Positions 1-7,695 of a DNA stretch of 10,404 nt are shown here, piece by piece (position 1 is the first letter of the stretch; each line of letters begins with the position of its first letter). The notes under the pieces are model-generated. The model searched no databases. It saw nothing but the letters and a program-made list of their open reading frames with translations, and was not told the origin of the DNA. The stretch is taken from the NCBI GenBank assembly GCA_012842235.1, contig DUTE01000346.1, forward strand, positions 1-10,404. The letters run 5' to 3'. The DNA is from Bacillota bacterium. GTDB taxonomy: Bacteria > Bacillota > DTU065. A program made the translations under genes and the position numbers.

Positions 1-421
1 AGAACTCTATTTTGAACTGCACCACAATGATCTAGCAGATAGCCCAGAAAGTGCTATAAAACTTATTAATGATATTGGTGAAGAGAATATTGGTGTTATT
101 CTTGATCCTGCTAATATGTATATAAGCGGCTCAGATTACCTTGAGACAGCTGTTGATATCTTAGGTGATAGGTTAAGTCTTGTGCATATGAAGGATATTA
201 AAAAGCTAGACAAACCAGAAGAAGGATCTTTTAATATAGAGGGAACCTTTTATAGCCACAGGCTTTTAGGGGAGGGTGATCTAGAACTAGAAAAACTCAT
301 AGCTATTTTAAAAGATAAAGGTTACGAAGGTTACCTTTCTTTAGAGTACCATGGCGATGATGCTGATCTTGCCATAGTAAGAAGGGAGACTGAGTGGCTT
401 TCAAAAAGATTGTCGGAGTGA
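1..421 (+). CDS. Sugar phosphate isomerase/epimerase, TIM-barrel (3' end only)
   Basis: This is the C-terminal part (about 139 residues) of a xylose-isomerase-like TIM-barrel protein of the AP-endonuclease-2/IolE/tagatose-epimerase superfamily. The frame is open from base 2 to the TGA at 419-421, and the start lies outside the window. The four expected divalent-metal ligands can be placed: the Glu of the FELHH segment, the Asp of ILDPAN, the His of VHMKD and the Glu of SLEYH near the end. The segment GEGDLELEKLIAILKDKGYEG is the usual last barrel strand and helix of the family. Members isomerise or epimerise keto-sugars or inositol derivatives in the cytoplasm. The oxidoreductase downstream fits a sugar or inositol catabolic pair, but the substrate cannot be read from this fragment. 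The family is fairly certain; the reaction is not. Confidence 0.85.
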   Translation, partial: ELYFELHHNDLADSPESAIKLINDIGEENIGVILDPANMYISGSDYLETAVDILGDRLSLVHMKDIKKLDKPEEGSFNIEGTFYSHRLLGEGDLELEKLIAILKDKGYEGYLSLEYHGDDADLAIVRRETEWLSKRLSE

Positions 422-447
422 GAGATTTTTTAAAATTGGTACTGCAT

Positions 448-479
448 TTTCTGCAAAAAGTTGGTGTTTTTTGCAGAAA
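448..479. promoter_or_regulatory. 12-bp perfect inverted repeat, candidate operator
   Basis: TTTCTGCAAAAA (448-459) is matched exactly by TTTTTGCAGAAA (468-479) across an 8-base spacer. The G/C pairs sit in the outer half and no T-run follows, so it does not look like a normal intrinsic terminator. A weak promoter-like pair, TTGCAG (471-476) and TATATA (495-500) with an 18-base gap, would place the right arm over the -35 box. An operator controlling the oxidoreductase gene is therefore the preferred reading; this is inference. Confidence 0.45.
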
Positions 480-562
480 TAAGATAAACTTAACTATATA
501 GCAGGACAGATGTTTCATTATATAGAATAATTCAACGATGCTATTTTTTGGGAGGTTATATC

Positions 563-1576
563 ATGGCTAAGAAAATTAAAGTCGGTGTCATTGGTGCCGG
601 CGCTATTGCAGAACATGCACACTTACAAGGTTATTCGTTGATACCTGAAATGTGTGAAATTAGAGCTATATGTGATGTTAACAAAGCTCGAGCAGAAGAA
701 ATGGCAGCAAAGTTTAACATTCCTGAGGTTTATACCTCACATGAAGAGATGCTCGCCAAAGCTGATCTTGATGCTGTTTCAGTATGTACACCAAACAAAT
801 TCCATGCACAACAAACAATCGATGCCTGTAATGCAGGATTACATGTGTTGTGTGAAAAACCAATGGCTACAAGTGTAGAAGAATGTGAAGCTATGATTGA
901 GGCTGCTGTTAAAAACAATGTGCAGTTGATGGTCGGCTTTACTCACAGATTCTACAACTACAACCAAAAAGCTAGAGAACTTATTCAAGAGGGTGTTATT
1001 GGCAAACCCTTTATGATTAGAGTTCGCTTTGCCCATGAAGGTCCTTATATCTCTTGGCCAGCAAAGAGCAACTGGTTCTTTAACAAAGAACTAGCTGGTG
1101 GTGGTGCCCTTTTGGATATGGGTATTCACGCATTAGATATTATGCGCTTTTTAATTGGTGATATTAAAGATATTTCTGCAAACATTAATACTTTAGTTCG
1201 TACCATTGAAGTGGAGGACAACGCTGTTTGTTCAGTAAACTTCGAAAATGGAGCTATGGGCTATCTAGAAGTAGGCTGGTCTTCTAAGACTGGTGTTTCA
1301 GGTATTGAGGTTTACGGAGAAGATGGTTCAATGGTTATAGATTATTCAACACCAATTAAGGTTTATGTAGATAAGAAAAAAGCTATTGGTGGCCCAGGCT
1401 GGGTTGAATTAAAAGAGTATACCGGTGGTGGCTGGGATGCAGAGATGAAAGCCTTTATCGAAGCACTTCTTGAGAACAAAGCAGTTCCAGTAAATGGCTT
1501 TGATGGTCTAAAAGGTGTAAGATTAGCTGAAGCAGCTTATAAGTCTAATGAAGAAGGCATTAGGGTTAAACTCTAA
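563..1576 (+). CDS. Gfo/Idh/MocA family NAD(P)-dependent oxidoreductase
   Basis: This 337-residue protein has the usual length and two-domain layout of the glucose-fructose oxidoreductase / inositol dehydrogenase family. The N-terminal Rossmann fold carries the dinucleotide loop VGVIGAGAIAE (about residues 7-17). The family signature CEKPMA (97-102) supplies the catalytic-site Lys99. The C-terminal domain has GGGALLDMGIHALD (179-192), in which Asp185 and His189 are the expected DxxxH catalytic residues. Members oxidise a hydroxyl of a sugar, polyol or derivative with NAD(P). The start at ATG 563 is chosen because GGGAGG (550-555) lies 7 bases upstream; an in-frame TTG at 548 falls before this ribosome site and is unlikely. 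The gap to the isomerase is 141 bases and holds an inverted repeat, so the gene may have its own promoter. The substrate is unknown; inositol or a hexose derivative is plausible. Confidence 0.92.
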   Translation: MAKKIKVGVIGAGAIAEHAHLQGYSLIPEMCEIRAICDVNKARAEEMAAKFNIPEVYTSHEEMLAKADLDAVSVCTPNKFHAQQTIDACNAGLHVLCEKPMATSVEECEAMIEAAVKNNVQLMVGFTHRFYNYNQKARELIQEGVIGKPFMIRVRFAHEGPYISWPAKSNWFFNKELAGGGALLDMGIHALDIMRFLIGDIKDISANINTLVRTIEVEDNAVCSVNFENGAMGYLEVGWSSKTGVSGIEVYGEDGSMVIDYSTPIKVYVDKKKAIGGPGWVELKEYTGGGWDAEMKAFIEALLENKAVPVNGFDGLKGVRLAEAAYKSNEEGIRVKL

Positions 1577-1604
1577 GTTTTACAAATAGAATAATGGAAT
1601 TATG

Positions 1605-1648
1605 ATTAAAAGAAGCTCCGCACAAAAAGGTGTGGAGCTTCTTTTAAT
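1605..1648 (+). terminator. Intrinsic terminator after the oxidoreductase
   Basis: A stem of about 19 bp (1605-1623 with 1630-1648, one G-U pair) closes a 6-base A-rich loop. The core is GAAGCTCCGCAC against GTGTGGAGCTTC, and the 3' arm ends in CTTTTAATT. It sits 28 bases after the oxidoreductase stop codon. Confidence 0.9.
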
Positions 1649-1842
1649 TAAGATCACTTTAAGAAACACTGATTTTGGTGGCAATCCTATATACCTCAAT
1701 AGCAGTTAGAGCCAATTACTTAAGATTAAATTTTGTGATGTTTTGAAAAAGCAGTTTGTAAAGGTATATGTTTCTGTTTAGAAAATTATTTAGTTTTTAG
1801 AGCAGGCTGCTTATGATCTTTAGATGTTAAGGGAGTAAAAAA
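1649..1842. other. AT-rich intergenic stretch before the adhE promoter
   Basis: This is the upstream part of the 375-base gap between the oxidoreductase and adhE. No ORF with a ribosome site, no RNA gene and no convincing structured element was seen. The only symmetry noted is the small AGCAG-G-CTGCT at about 1801-1811, which is too short to interpret. Confidence 0.5.
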
Positions 1843-1856
1843 TTGACAAATAAAGA

Positions 1857-1874
1857 TTGTTAATATCTTGACAA
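1857..1874. promoter_or_regulatory. Rex-type redox operator (TTGTTAATATCTTGACAA)
   Basis: The site matches the Firmicute Rex consensus TTGTTAA-N4-TTAACAA at 13 of the 14 defined positions; the only difference is G for A in the right half. It overlaps the -35 hexamer of the adhE promoter (1868-1873). Rex is known to repress fermentative genes such as adhE when NADH/NAD+ is low and to leave DNA when NADH binds. The match and position are seen directly; binding by Rex is inference from family knowledge. Confidence 0.75.
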
Positions 1875-1895
1875 ACTAAAAAGACGTGGTAAACT
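1868..1895 (+). promoter_or_regulatory. adhE promoter, extended -10 type
   Basis: A perfect -35 TTGACA (1868-1873) is followed after 16 bases by TAAACT (1890-1895). A TG pair at 1887-1888 gives an extended -10 (TGGTAAACT). Transcription would start near 1902, leaving a leader of about 50 bases. A second TTGACA at 1843-1848 has no good -10 at the right distance. Confidence 0.65.
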
Positions 1896-1951
1896 AAAGA
1901 TAGTTAAAAAAATAACGATCATTACAAATAATGCTCTAAGGAGGAATGGTT

Positions 1952-4543
1952 ATGGCCGAGAAGACATTTGATTACCGTAAGCATATTGATCAACTTGTAG
2001 CCAAAGCAAAAGAGGCTCAAGTAAAGATGCTCGACCTGACCCAAGATGACGTAGACCGCATAGTCAAAGCTATGGCTTTAGCGGGCGTAGATCATCATAT
2101 GGAACTAGCCCATATGGCAGTAGACGAAACGGGTAAAGGTGTATATGAAGATAAGGTAACTAAAAATCTTTTTGCAACTGAATATGTTTATCATGATATA
2201 AAGAGAGAAAAGACTGTCGGTATTATTGAAGACAACGCCGAAGAAGGTTATCTCAAAATTGCAGAGCCAGTAGGTATCATTGCAGGATTAACACCTGTGA
2301 CCAACCCTACATCAACAACGATGTTCAAATCATTAATCTCACTTAAGACACGTAATGTTATTATCTTTAGCTTTCATCCCTATAGCTTAAAATCTTCTAT
2401 TAGAGCTGCAACGATAATGAAAGAAGCAGCTATAAAAGCAGGAGCACCAGAAGGCTGTATTAGCTGGGTTGAAACTCCAAGTGTTGAAGCGACAAACTAT
2501 CTTATGCAGCATAAAGATGTAGCTATTATTTTAGCAACAGGTGGAGCGGGGATGGTCAATGCAGCATATTCAAGTGGCAAACCAGCTCTTGGTGTAGGGC
2601 CTGGTAATGTGCCTGCATATATTGAAAAAACAGCTAATTTATACAGAGCTGTTAATGATTTAATCCTATCTAAGACTTTTGACAACGGTATGATCTGTGC
2701 TTCTGAACAAGCGGTAATAGTTGATAAGGAGATCAGTGAGAAAGTAAAGAAACTTTTTGAAGAAAACGGTGGTTACTTCCTTAAAGCAGATGAGATAAAG
2801 AAAGTAGAAGAGGTAGCCATAGATAAAAAAAGACAATCCATGAGCCCTCAGGTTGTAGGTCAACCAGCAGTTAAAATTGCTAAACTTGCTGGTATTAGGG
2901 TTCCTGAGGATACTAGAGTTCTATTAGCAGAGTTAGAGGGCGTAGGTCCTGACTTCCCACTTTCCAGGGAAAAACTCAGTCCAATCCTTGCTTTTTATGT
3001 GGTGGAAAATTACGAAGAAGGTATAAAGCGCTGTGAAGATATGACTGAATTTGGTGGCCTAGGACACTCGGCTGTAATCCATTCTAAAGATGAAAAAGTA
3101 ATCCGTGAATTTGGTAAAAGAGTAAGAACGGGTAGATTATTAGTCAACTGTCCTTCAGCTCAAGGAGCAATTGGTGATATTTATACCAACAACAACCCCT
3201 CTTTAACGCTAGGATGTGGTTCTATGGGAAGAAACTCAACAACAGATAATGTTAGTGTAGAAAATTTACTCAACATTAAAAGATTAGATATGCGCAGAGT
3301 TAATATGAAATGGTTTAGAGTTCCCCCTCGTGTCTATTTTGAGCCAGGTTCTCTAGAGTATCTCTCCAAAATGCACTGGGCCAAAAGAGCTGTAATTGTT
3401 ACAGATCCTACAATGGTTGATTTAGGTTTTGTTGATAAAGTAACCTACCAGCTAGAGAAGATTGGCATTGTTTATGAGGTCTTTAGTGAAGTGGAGCCTG
3501 ATCCTTCAGTAGAGACAGTGCAAAAAGGTGTTGCACTGATGGAACAGTTTAGACCAGATACAATTATTGCTCTCGGTGGTGGCTCTCCTATGGATGCTGC
3601 CAAAGGCATGTGGCTTTTTTACGAACACCCTGAAACAGAATTTGATACATTAAGACTAAAATTCATGGACATTAGAAAACGGACATTTACCTTTCCAGAG
3701 TTAGGTAATAAAGCAAAACTTGTTGCTATTCCAACTACTAGTGGTACAGGTTCAGAGGTTACTTCCTTTGCTGTCATTACTGATAAAAAACAAGGCATTA
3801 AATATCCTCTTGCCGACTATCAGTTAACACCAGATATTGCAATCATTGATCCGAATTTAGTAAAAACTGTTCCACCTAGAGTTACAGCTGATACAGGAAT
3901 GGATGTTTTAGTCCATGGTATCGAAGCTTATGTTTCTGTTATGGCTTCAGACTATACAGATGCTTTAGCTATTAAGTCGATCCAAATAGTTTTTGAATAT
4001 CTAGAACGAAGCTATAAAAACGGCCAAAATGATGTAAGAGCAAGAGAGAAGATGCACAATGCTAGCTGTATGGCTGGTATGGCATTTACCAATGCATTTT
4101 TAGGACTAAACCACAGTATGGCACATGTTCTTGGAGCAAGATTCCATATCCCTCATGGCAGAGCTAATGCTATTCTGTTACCTTGGGTAATTCGCTATAA
4201 CGCACAAAAACCATCAAAGAGAGTGGGTTATCCAAAGTATGAATTCTATCAAGCCCCTGAACGATTTGCTGATATCGCTAAAGCTATAGGTTTGCATTTT
4301 AATACTAATGAGGAAGCTGTAGATAAATTGATCGAAGCTATAGTAGACTTGGCAAAGAGATTAGATATGCCTCTATCTCTAAAGGAGGCAGGTATTGACG
4401 AAAAAGAATTTGCAGAAGCTGTAGATATGCTTGCTGATACAGCCTTTGCCGATCAGTGTACAATTACTAATCCCCGTCTACCTCTAGTAGAAGAGATCAA
4501 AGAAGTTTATTGGCAAGCTTATTACGGAAAAGAAATGAAATAA
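1952..4543 (+). CDS. adhE: Bifunctional acetaldehyde-CoA / alcohol dehydrogenase AdhE
   Basis: This 863-residue protein is the usual AdhE fusion. It reduces acetyl-CoA to acetaldehyde and then ethanol with two NADH, as a cytoplasmic enzyme known to form spirosome filaments. Residues 1 to about 445 are the CoA-acylating aldehyde dehydrogenase, with catalytic Cys249 in the motif NGMICASEQ. Residues from about 455 to the end are the iron alcohol dehydrogenase: [11 protein letters not shown] (from 542), [11 protein letters not shown], and iron ligands Asp651, His655, His721 and His735 (in DVLVH and [15 protein letters not shown]). Every key residue is present, so both halves should be active. ATG 1952 is chosen because AAGGAGG (1938-1944) is 7 bases upstream; the in-frame ATG at 1946 sits only one base after it. 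The gene stands alone between its own promoter with a Rex-like operator and a terminator, which fits control by the NADH/NAD+ ratio. Confidence 0.98.
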   Translation: MAEKTFDYRKHIDQLVAKAKEAQVKMLDLTQDDVDRIVKAMALAGVDHHMELAHMAVDETGKGVYEDKVTKNLFATEYVYHDIKREKTVGIIEDNAEEGYLKIAEPVGIIAGLTPVTNPTSTTMFKSLISLKTRNVIIFSFHPYSLKSSIRAATIMKEAAIKAGAPEGCISWVETPSVEATNYLMQHKDVAIILATGGAGMVNAAYSSGKPALGVGPGNVPAYIEKTANLYRAVNDLILSKTFDNGMICASEQAVIVDKEISEKVKKLFEENGGYFLKADEIKKVEEVAIDKKRQSMSPQVVGQPAVKIAKLAGIRVPEDTRVLLAELEGVGPDFPLSREKLSPILAFYVVENYEEGIKRCEDMTEFGGLGHSAVIHSKDEKVIREFGKRVRTGRLLVNCPSAQGAIGDIYTNNNPSLTLGCGSMGRNSTTDNVSVENLLNIKRLDMRRVNMKWFRVPPRVYFEPGSLEYLSKMHWAKRAVIVTDPTMVDLGFVDKVTYQLEKIGIVYEVFSEVEPDPSVETVQKGVALMEQFRPDTIIALGGGSPMDAAKGMWLFYEHPETEFDTLRLKFMDIRKRTFTFPELGNKAKLVAIPTTSGTGSEVTSFAVITDKKQGIKYPLADYQLTPDIAIIDPNLVKTVPPRVTADTGMDVLVHGIEAYVSVMASDYTDALAIKSIQIVFEYLERSYKNGQNDVRAREKMHNASCMAGMAFTNAFLGLNHSMAHVLGARFHIPHGRANAILLPWVIRYNAQKPSKRVGYPKYEFYQAPERFADIAKAIGLHFNTNEEAVDKLIEAIVDLAKRLDMPLSLKEAGIDEKEFAEAVDMLADTAFADQCTITNPRLPLVEEIKEVYWQAYYGKEMK

Positions 4544-4590
4544 GAATAGGCTTCGAAACTATTTTTCTTAAACAAAGCGGTATAAAAACT

Positions 4591-4627
4591 AAAAGACCCT
4601 TTGATATAAAATATCAAGGGGTCTTTT
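4591..4627 (+). terminator. Intrinsic terminator of adhE
   Basis: AAAAGACCCTTTGATAT (4591-4607) pairs with ATATCAAGGGGTCTTTT (4611-4627) around a 3-base A loop, with one G-U pair. The A and T flanks mean it could also work in the opposite direction. It lies 47 bases after the adhE stop. Confidence 0.9.
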
Positions 4628-5066
4628 GCTTATGTTTCCTTAATTAATCTTCTTTGGTGATTTTTTTGAGAACGTCCAAAAGAGAATGAATAGAGAATTG
4701 GGAGTACATCTGGGAGTTAAAAAGTATCCTTAGTAGTCTTCAATTATCTACTAGTCTAGTATTAAAAATACGCACTCCCAATCCTACTTTTTTAATTGCC
4801 TTATTTGCCAACAGACGCCTAGAAAAGGTAAAAAGGAGAAGATAAATAGTACCAAAAACAAGATTTCCCAAAAAGCACCTAGAAATCCAAAATAAAACTT
4901 AGACCTGAAAGCAAAAACAATGGTCAATAATTTTATTAAAACAGCTATTTTAGATGATTTATCTGTAAAGATCGGTTTTGCTCTAGCTTTTGTTCTAAAG
5001 ATTTGGAAAGCCTCATTAATCGCAACTTCCTTGAACACACCATGTTCTTTCCATCTGTTTGCTGTG
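4628..5066. other. Long AT-rich spacer with no convincing gene
   Basis: This is most of the 616-base gap between adhE and the PH-domain gene. A minus-strand frame (5038 down to 4784, 84 codons, GTG start) could encode a soluble N-terminal half and one hydrophobic segment. Its only upstream purine run is GGAAAG, there is no recognisable family, and its composition matches non-coding AT-rich DNA, so I do not call it. A plus-strand frame of about 50 codons from the ATG at about 4919 is no better. The stretch could be a decayed gene or insertion remnant. No terminal inverted repeats or transposase motifs were recognised. Confidence 0.45.
4697..4793 (+). other. Imperfect stem-loop ending in a T-run (possible small RNA end)
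   Basis: ATTGGGAGT (4697-4705) pairs exactly with ACTCCCAAT (4774-4782). Inside it, TAGTAG (4731-4736) pairs with CTACTA (4748-4753), giving a two-tier hairpin. Six T residues follow at 4788-4793. A second GGGAGT copy (4712-4717) could compete for the same right arm. No promoter was identified for it, so an RNA gene is only a possibility. Confidence 0.25.
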
Positions 5067-5081
5067 GACTAGTGACTAGTC
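5067..5081. repeat. GACTAGT-G-ACTAGTC inverted repeat next to a -35 box
   Basis: Two 7-base arms with perfect dyad symmetry flank a single G and end one base before the -35 hexamer at 5082. The placement is that of an operator or activator site for the PH-domain gene promoter, but no known regulator consensus was recognised. Confidence 0.35.
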
Positions 5082-5110
5082 TTGGTATTGGCGATAGATA
5101 GGTTTATAAT
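5082..5110 (+). promoter_or_regulatory. Promoter of the PH-domain membrane protein gene
   Basis: A perfect -10 TATAAT (5105-5110) lies 17 bases after TTGGTA (5082-5087), which matches four of six -35 positions. Transcription would start near 5117, about 43 bases before the chosen TTG start. Confidence 0.65.
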
Positions 5111-5159
5111 AGTAGGCAAGATTGGTTATTTAATCAATAGCCTAAAGGAGGTGACAAGT

Positions 5160-5579
5160 TTGCGTGTAAAATCAGCTATAGATTGGTGGATTAAAATTTT
5201 AATTTGGTTAATTTTTGCAATATTGATTGGCAGTACTCTATTTGCTTCTTCTGATGAAGTTACAACAGTCGTATTTGTAAATCTATTATTATTTGCTTTT
5301 CTAGCATGGATCTATTGGGGTACATATTACGAGTTAAAAGAAGAATATCTTTATTGTGCAAGTGGACCTTTCTTTGAGAGAATTCCTTACGATAGAATTA
5401 AATCGATAAGATTAACTGAAAATTTATTCTCTTCTTTTGCCTTATCAACTAAACGCCTTGAGATTAGGCAGCATGGGAAAGGATTTATTACAGGAACTAC
5501 ATATATATCGCCAACTAAGCGCCAAGAATTTTACCAAGAACTTATCAAAAGATGCAAAAATCTTGAGATCAAAGAGTAA
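5160..5579 (+). CDS. Small membrane protein with bacterial PH-like domain (YyaB/DUF1200 type)
   Basis: This is a 139-residue protein. Two hydrophobic segments (about residues 8-28 and 36-54) form a hairpin in the membrane. They are followed by a cytoplasmic domain with the pattern of the bPH_6/DUF1200 family: GPFFERIPYDRIKSI (69-83), SSFALSTKRLEI (91-102) and the ISPTKRQEF end (117-124). These domains have a pleckstrin-homology fold; the related SunI gives sublancin immunity in Bacillus, but most members have no known role. The TTG start at 5160 is chosen because AAAGGAGGTGA (5144-5154) is an almost perfect ribosome site 8 bases upstream. Frames starting at TTG 5082 would begin inside the promoter. 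It appears monocistronic, with its own promoter, and converges on the histidine kinase gene 46 bases away. Confidence 0.8.
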   Translation: MRVKSAIDWWIKILIWLIFAILIGSTLFASSDEVTTVVFVNLLLFAFLAWIYWGTYYELKEEYLYCASGPFFERIPYDRIKSIRLTENLFSSFALSTKRLEIRQHGKGFITGTTYISPTKRQEFYQELIKRCKNLEIKE

Positions 5580-5584
5580 CTTGT

Positions 5585-5614
5585 TTGTTGAAGTGAAAAA
5601 AACGACTTCGACAA
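5585..5614. terminator. Weak hairpin between convergent genes
   Basis: TTGTTGAAGT (5585-5594) pairs with ACTTCGACAA (5605-5614), one G-U pair, around a 10-base A-rich loop. It lies in the 46-base gap between the converging stop codons. There is no T-run on either strand, so it is a weak terminator candidate serving one or both genes. Confidence 0.35.
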
Positions 5615-5625
5615 TTTGAGGTTTA

Positions 5626-6978
5626 TTAAGCAAGGTTTTTCTTGATAGTAAAAACAAATTCTACACCTGAAGGAATGTTTCTTGCAAAGATTTCGCCACC
5701 ATGAGATTCAACATAAGCTTTAGCAATAGAGAGTCCTAGCCCTGAGCCGTTTTTTTCTCTAGTTCTTGAATAATCTATCTTGTAAAAGCGATCAAAGATG
5801 TGTTCAAGGTCTGCTTTATCTATATGGCGCCCATTGTTAAAAACAGTAAAAATATATTTAGCTTTGTTTTCATCTTCAGTGACGGTGATACGGATCTTAC
5901 CATTTTTTGGTGTGAAGCGAAGTGCATTGGAGATAATGTTAATTAGGATCTGTTGCAGTCTGTTTCTATCTACCATTAGTGAGGTATCTTCAAAGTCAAG
6001 ATCTAAGAGAATATCTTTTGCATCTAGTTCTGCTTCAAAGATGGTTTGGAGATCGGAAAAGATCTCTGAAAGTTTCTCATTAGTGCGTTCTAATTTCAAC
6101 TCACCTGCTTCAGCAAGCCCAATTTCTTGAAGTTCTCTAACTAATGAAGTCAATCTAATAAGTTCATCATTTAGAGAGGCTATTCGCTCAGGGGTTGTTT
6201 CAACTACACCAAATTGCATGGCCTCCACATTACCCCTAAGTATAGATAGGGGAGTTCTTAGTTCATGGGCTACATCGTTAAAAAGATTTTGCCGTGCTCT
6301 ATCATTGGCGGCAAGTTTTTTTACCATTTGATTAAAAGCTTTAGCGAGGTTTGTTAACTCGTCATCACCAATAACTTGCACCTCAGCACAGAGATCGCCC
6401 TCTATAAGTTTAGTTGTGGCCTCGTTAAGTAATTCAATTCTCTTTCTTAGATCAAAAGAGAGGATTAAGCCAAAAGCTACCGCTAGAACTGAAGCGATAA
6501 TACCGTTTACCCAAAATATTTTTGTTAATGACTTAGTAAAAGATTGTCTTAGACTCGCGATTTTACTAGAAGCAGGAGTCTCAATAGTAACATAGCCAAT
6601 GGTTTTGCCATCAACCATAATCGGTGTAGCATCTAGCAAAGACTCCAAACTTTGCTGTTTTAAAATGCCTTCAGAATCATAATAAACAGTACCTGTTTTA
6701 TCACAGATTAGAGTTCTTTCTTGAGAAAAAAGGCCTCTGTGCATCATCATGCCACGTCCACCTGTTGATTGTCTAAGTGAATAGACAAAATCCCAACCAA
6801 CACTTTTATAGCCTATAGCGGCCCATTCGGCTAAGCTTTCTTCTTTGGCACCTTTTTCTTGTGCTAGATAGGAGTTAAAACTTTTAGTAGACCAAAGAGC
6901 CGTAATCGAACCGAACAAGATAATCGCCATTAGGGTTACCCCTAGGACGACAAAGACTATCTTATGTGTAAGTTTCAT
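5626..6978 (-). CDS. Sensor histidine kinase (HAMP, HisKA, HATPase_c)
   Basis: This 450-residue membrane sensor kinase partners the response regulator that overlaps it by 4 bases (ATGA). A first membrane helix (about 7-28) is followed by an outside domain of about 125 residues. That domain ends in a PAS/CACHE-like stretch (ICDKTGTVYYDSEG, then DGKTIGYVTIE) and contains an unusual GGRGMMMHRG segment (73-82). A second helix (154-174), a HAMP linker (175-225) and the HisKA helix with phospho-acceptor His238 in NDVAHELRTP follow. The ATP domain shows the N box (NIISNALRF, Asn347/Asn351), F box (FDRFYK) and G2 box (GSGLGLSIAK). The G1 box reads NNGRHI in place of DxGxG, as in CusS-like kinases, so it is probably active. 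BaeS/CusS-type envelope or metal sensing is plausible; the signal is inferred, not shown. Confidence 0.93.
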   Translation of the reverse strand: MKLTHKIVFVVLGVTLMAIILFGSITALWSTKSFNSYLAQEKGAKEESLAEWAAIGYKSVGWDFVYSLRQSTGGRGMMMHRGLFSQERTLICDKTGTVYYDSEGILKQQSLESLLDATPIMVDGKTIGYVTIETPASSKIASLRQSFTKSLTKIFWVNGIIASVLAVAFGLILSFDLRKRIELLNEATTKLIEGDLCAEVQVIGDDELTNLAKAFNQMVKKLAANDRARQNLFNDVAHELRTPLSILRGNVEAMQFGVVETTPERIASLNDELIRLTSLVRELQEIGLAEAGELKLERTNEKLSEIFSDLQTIFEAELDAKDILLDLDFEDTSLMVDRNRLQQILINIISNALRFTPKNGKIRITVTEDENKAKYIFTVFNNGRHIDKADLEHIFDRFYKIDYSRTREKNGSGLGLSIAKAYVESHGGEIFARNIPSGVEFVFTIKKNLA

Positions 6979-7652
6979 CTTTTTTCACCAGTAAACTTAT
7001 AGCCAACACCATGTACAGTTTCAATGTATTGGTACTCGTCTTGGCTCAATTTCTTGCGAATATTGCTTATATGGGTATCAATCGAACGCTCATAACCATC
7101 ATAGGCTTCACCAAGAATTGTTTCAACAAGCTGAAGCCTTGTAAAGACCCGTCCTGGCTGGGAGGCAAGAAGCCTTAAGATTTTGAATTCAGAAGGGGTA
7201 AGGGGGATCTCCTCATTTGCCTTGAGAACTCGAAAATTATCAGGTTCTATTTTTAGATCAAGTCTTTGCCATATATGTTGCTCAAACTGAGTATCAACTC
7301 GTCTTAAGACAACTCTAATCCGAGCAGCTAGTTCTCTTAGACTAAAAGGTTTAGTAATATAATCATCAGCACCTAATTCTAATCCCACGAGTTTATCTAC
7401 TTCACTGCTTTTGGCCGTTAAAAAAATAACAGGGATATTGTTTTCCTTACGGATTTTTCGTATTACATCTAGCCCAGTCATATCAGGAAGCATCCAGTCT
7501 AAGACGATCAGGTCAAATCTGATTTTTTGCATCAATAAAAGGCCTTCTTTGCCGGCTGTTGCAACTTCAACATGGAAACCTTCTGTGGTAAGGAATTCAC
7601 TAATCAAAGAGAGTAGTTTTTCTTCGTCATCTACTACTAATATGTATGCCAT
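6975..7652 (-). CDS. OmpR/PhoB-family response regulator
   Basis: This 225-residue protein has a normal receiver plus winged-helix layout. In the receiver, the acidic pair Asp8/Asp9, phospho-acceptor Asp52 (LIVLDWMLPD), Thr79 and Lys101 (ITKPF) are all in place. The C-terminal half carries the OmpR-type DNA-binding domain: LTPSEFKILRLLASQPGRVFTR, then RSIDTHISNIRKKL as the recognition-helix region and VHGVGYKF as the wing. ATG 7652 has AAGGAG 8 bases upstream on the minus strand. Its TGA overlaps the ATG of the kinase gene, so the two are translationally coupled and form one two-component system. The secreted-protein gene lies 150 bases upstream in the same direction and is the most likely linked target. 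The intergenic palindrome at 7696-7710 is a candidate self-regulation site. Confidence 0.95.
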   Translation of the reverse strand: MAYILVVDDEEKLLSLISEFLTTEGFHVEVATAGKEGLLLMQKIRFDLIVLDWMLPDMTGLDVIRKIRKENNIPVIFLTAKSSEVDKLVGLELGADDYITKPFSLRELAARIRVVLRRVDTQFEQHIWQRLDLKIEPDNFRVLKANEEIPLTPSEFKILRLLASQPGRVFTRLQLVETILGEAYDGYERSIDTHISNIRKKLSQDEYQYIETVHGVGYKFTGEKR

Positions 7653-7695
7653 CTCTCTCTCTCCTTTTTAGGTAGACATTTCTTTTAATTAACTT

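Noticed and set aside
422..547. Intrinsic terminator for the isomerase at 448-479
   Set aside because: The stem has its G/C pairs at the base next to AT arms but no T-run after the 3' arm, so an operator fits better, although transcript ending there cannot be excluded.
548..562. TTG at 548 as the start of the oxidoreductase
   Set aside because: The ribosome site GGGAGG lies inside this extension and points to ATG 563.
1843..1848. A second adhE promoter using TTGACA at 1843
   Set aside because: No -10 hexamer lies 16-18 bases downstream; only the 1868 copy has a matching extended -10.
1946..1951. ATG at 1946 as the adhE start
   Set aside because: It is one base from the AAGGAGG ribosome site; ATG 1952 has normal spacing.
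4784..5038. Minus-strand 84-codon frame starting with GTG and ending in a hydrophobic segment
   Set aside because: It has only a poor ribosome site (GGAAAG), no recognisable family, and Phe/Leu/Lys-rich composition typical of AT-rich non-coding DNA. It is kept only as a remark in the spacer entry.
5082..5159. Longer version of the PH-domain protein starting at TTG 5082
   Set aside because: That codon forms part of the -35 box, and the strong AAAGGAGGTGA site directs translation to TTG 5160.
5798..6130. Plus-strand frame of 110 codons inside the kinase gene
   Set aside because: It is antisense to the well-conserved HisKA/HATPase coding region and shows no domain or ribosome site.
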